From CAZCAQ01 sp964540135 (GTDB lineage: Bacteria > Patescibacteriota > WWE3 > UBA101185 > UBA10185), in contig CAZILK010000001.1 in the NCBI GenBank assembly GCA_964540135.1, positions 1-64,000 of the forward strand: 64,000 bases of DNA, written 5' to 3'. Within the stretch, counting starts at the first letter, position 1, and each line of letters begins with the position of its first letter. The position numbers and the translations under genes were made by a program. Shown one piece after another: positions 63,602-64,000 of this stretch. The notes beneath the pieces are model-generated. The model was not told where the DNA came from and ran no database searches. It saw only the letters and a program-made list of their open reading frames with translations.

Positions 63602-63609
63602 AATATATA
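63602..63609 (-). promoter_or_regulatory. -10 region of the dinB operon
   Basis: The minus strand reads TATATATT here, so a hexamer ends four to six bases before the ATG at 63597. This is another predicted leaderless start. Confidence 0.45.
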
Positions 63610-63611
63610 CC

Positions 63612-63629
63612 CGAATATAATACGAATAT
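63612..63629. repeat. Direct repeat in the dinB promoter region
   Basis: CGAATAT occurs at 63612-63618 and 63623-63629, spaced 11 bases (one helical turn), between the presumed -10 and -35 of the dinB operon. It is placed where a repressor would bind, but it is not a palindromic LexA-type box. Confidence 0.4.
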
Positions 63630-63673
63630 CAAGAAGGATTTGATTTTTAAATTGTTTATACTATGATGCACAC

Positions 63674-63916
63674 ATGGAATCTTTTGACGTAGTGCATGTA
63701 GAGCCTGGCGGACACAAAGAGACACATTTAAATGTAATAGCGCTTCGAGTTGGTACCCCTGACGATGGTCTTGCCGCAAGTTCTGTGGGCGGCTGATGGG
63801 TACAAGTGCAAATAACAGATGAATATGGAACAGAGCGGAGTGTCTTAGTTGAGCGTGGAGGAAGTATGGTAACAGGTTTGGCCAAAGGAGATACCATAGC
63901 TATATTAAATGGTTAA
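63674..63916 (+). pseudogene. Small gene interrupted by an in-frame TGA
   Basis: From the ATG at 63674 the frame reads 40 codons (starting MESFDVVHVEPGG), then TGA at 63794-63796, then a further 39 sense codons (WVQVQITDEYG and onwards, ending DTIAILNG) before TAA at 63914-63916. Both parts have normal coding composition and together would make an 80-residue, beta-rich soluble protein. A TGG-to-TGA change, a sequencing error, or read-through could each explain it. TATACT (63657-63662) lies 11 bases before the ATG. No family is recognised. Confidence 0.5.
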
Positions 63917-63950
63917 TTTGGAGTTAAGCAAAGTTTAACGATATAAACTT

Positions 63951-64000
63951 ATGAACGAGCAAACTACAGATCAACTTACCTTAACATTACTTGGTCCTAG
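63951..64000 (+). CDS. Start of a gene cut by the window edge
   Basis: An ATG at 63951 opens a frame (MNEQTTDQLTLTLLGP) that runs off the window. A TATAAA-like box lies only three bases before it. Sixteen residues are too few to identify it. Confidence 0.4.
   Translation, partial: MNEQTTDQLTLTLLGP

Noticed and set aside
63794..63830. Selenocysteine insertion at the in-frame TGA
   Set aside because: No hairpin of the bacterial SECIS type is visible directly downstream, and the protein has no redox motif around the site.
63661..63897. Antisense 78-codon ORF opposite the interrupted small gene
   Set aside because: Its Cys/Pro/Ser/Thr-rich product is typical of the reverse strand of a coding sequence, and it has no promoter or Shine-Dalgarno sequence.
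63674..63916. UGA read as glycine throughout the genome, as in Gracilibacteria and Absconditabacteria
   Set aside because: TGA serves as the natural stop in several ATGA or TGA-adjacent overlaps (for example 3317, 7115, 12617, 14113, 24528, 39250, 53291, 57338). Full-length family members end there, and no other gene has an internal TGA.

Overview
The window is one AT-rich, very densely packed stretch of bacterial DNA that is almost entirely a cell-surface glycan locus. It suggests a member of the Candidate Phyla Radiation / Patescibacteria, possibly Microgenomates- or Katanobacteria-like. This rests on the DUF4012 protein next to a small priming sugar transferase, the compact overlapping gene layout and the excess of uncharacterised GT-C membrane enzymes; there is no rRNA or other phylogenetic marker, so it is an inference. 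The genetic code looks standard, because TGA is used as a stop in many ATGA overlaps. I see no insertion sequence, CRISPR array, tRNA or rRNA. No gap between genes exceeds 300 bases; the longest is 48366-48509.

Layout. 48-1318: a membrane-anchored CAP-domain protein and a small membrane protein. 1389-21021 (+): a long run with polyprenyl-phosphate-type GT2 enzymes, UDP-glucose 6-dehydrogenase, three GT4 enzymes, several GT-C membrane glycosyltransferases, two Wzx-like flippases and a flippase-like LPG-synthase-domain protein. 21018-22977 (-): gmd and fcl, the GDP-L-fucose pathway. 23061-27325 (+): a methyltransferase, two GT2 enzymes, a GT11 fucosyltransferase and a CgeB-like transferase. 27386-32880 (-): an FAD oxidoreductase, a GtrB-like GT2, a large membrane protein and a methyltransferase. 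32926-34047 (+): a GT4. 34040-36714 (-): asparagine synthetase-like amidotransferase and a methyltransferase. 36800-49982 (+): methyltransferases, a GT2, a tandem triplet of YfhO-like GT-C proteins and unrecognised membrane proteins. 49912-50866 (-): two unrecognised soluble proteins. 50963-61062 (+): four GT4-type enzymes, a rare fusion of an O-antigen-ligase-like domain to an ArnT/PMT-like domain, the priming phosphoglycosyl transferase and DUF4012. From 61066 the content becomes housekeeping: recO, a 58-aa ORF, dinB with a small companion gene, a small gene interrupted by an in-frame TGA, and the start of another gene at the right edge.

How it works together (inference). A glycan is started on a polyprenyl carrier by the PglC-like enzyme at 58467 and extended in the cytoplasm by the GT2/GT4 enzymes with sugars that include GDP-fucose and a UDP-uronic acid. 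It would then be decorated by methyl- and amidotransferases and flipped by the Wzx-like proteins. Finally it could be polymerised or further glycosylated outside by the GT-C enzymes, using polyprenyl-phosphate sugars made by the DPM-like GT2 proteins.

The most distinctive regulatory observation is that many operon-leading genes have a TATAAT-like -10 box only 6-9 bases before the start codon. That predicts leaderless mRNAs, whereas several internal operon genes carry Shine-Dalgarno sequences.
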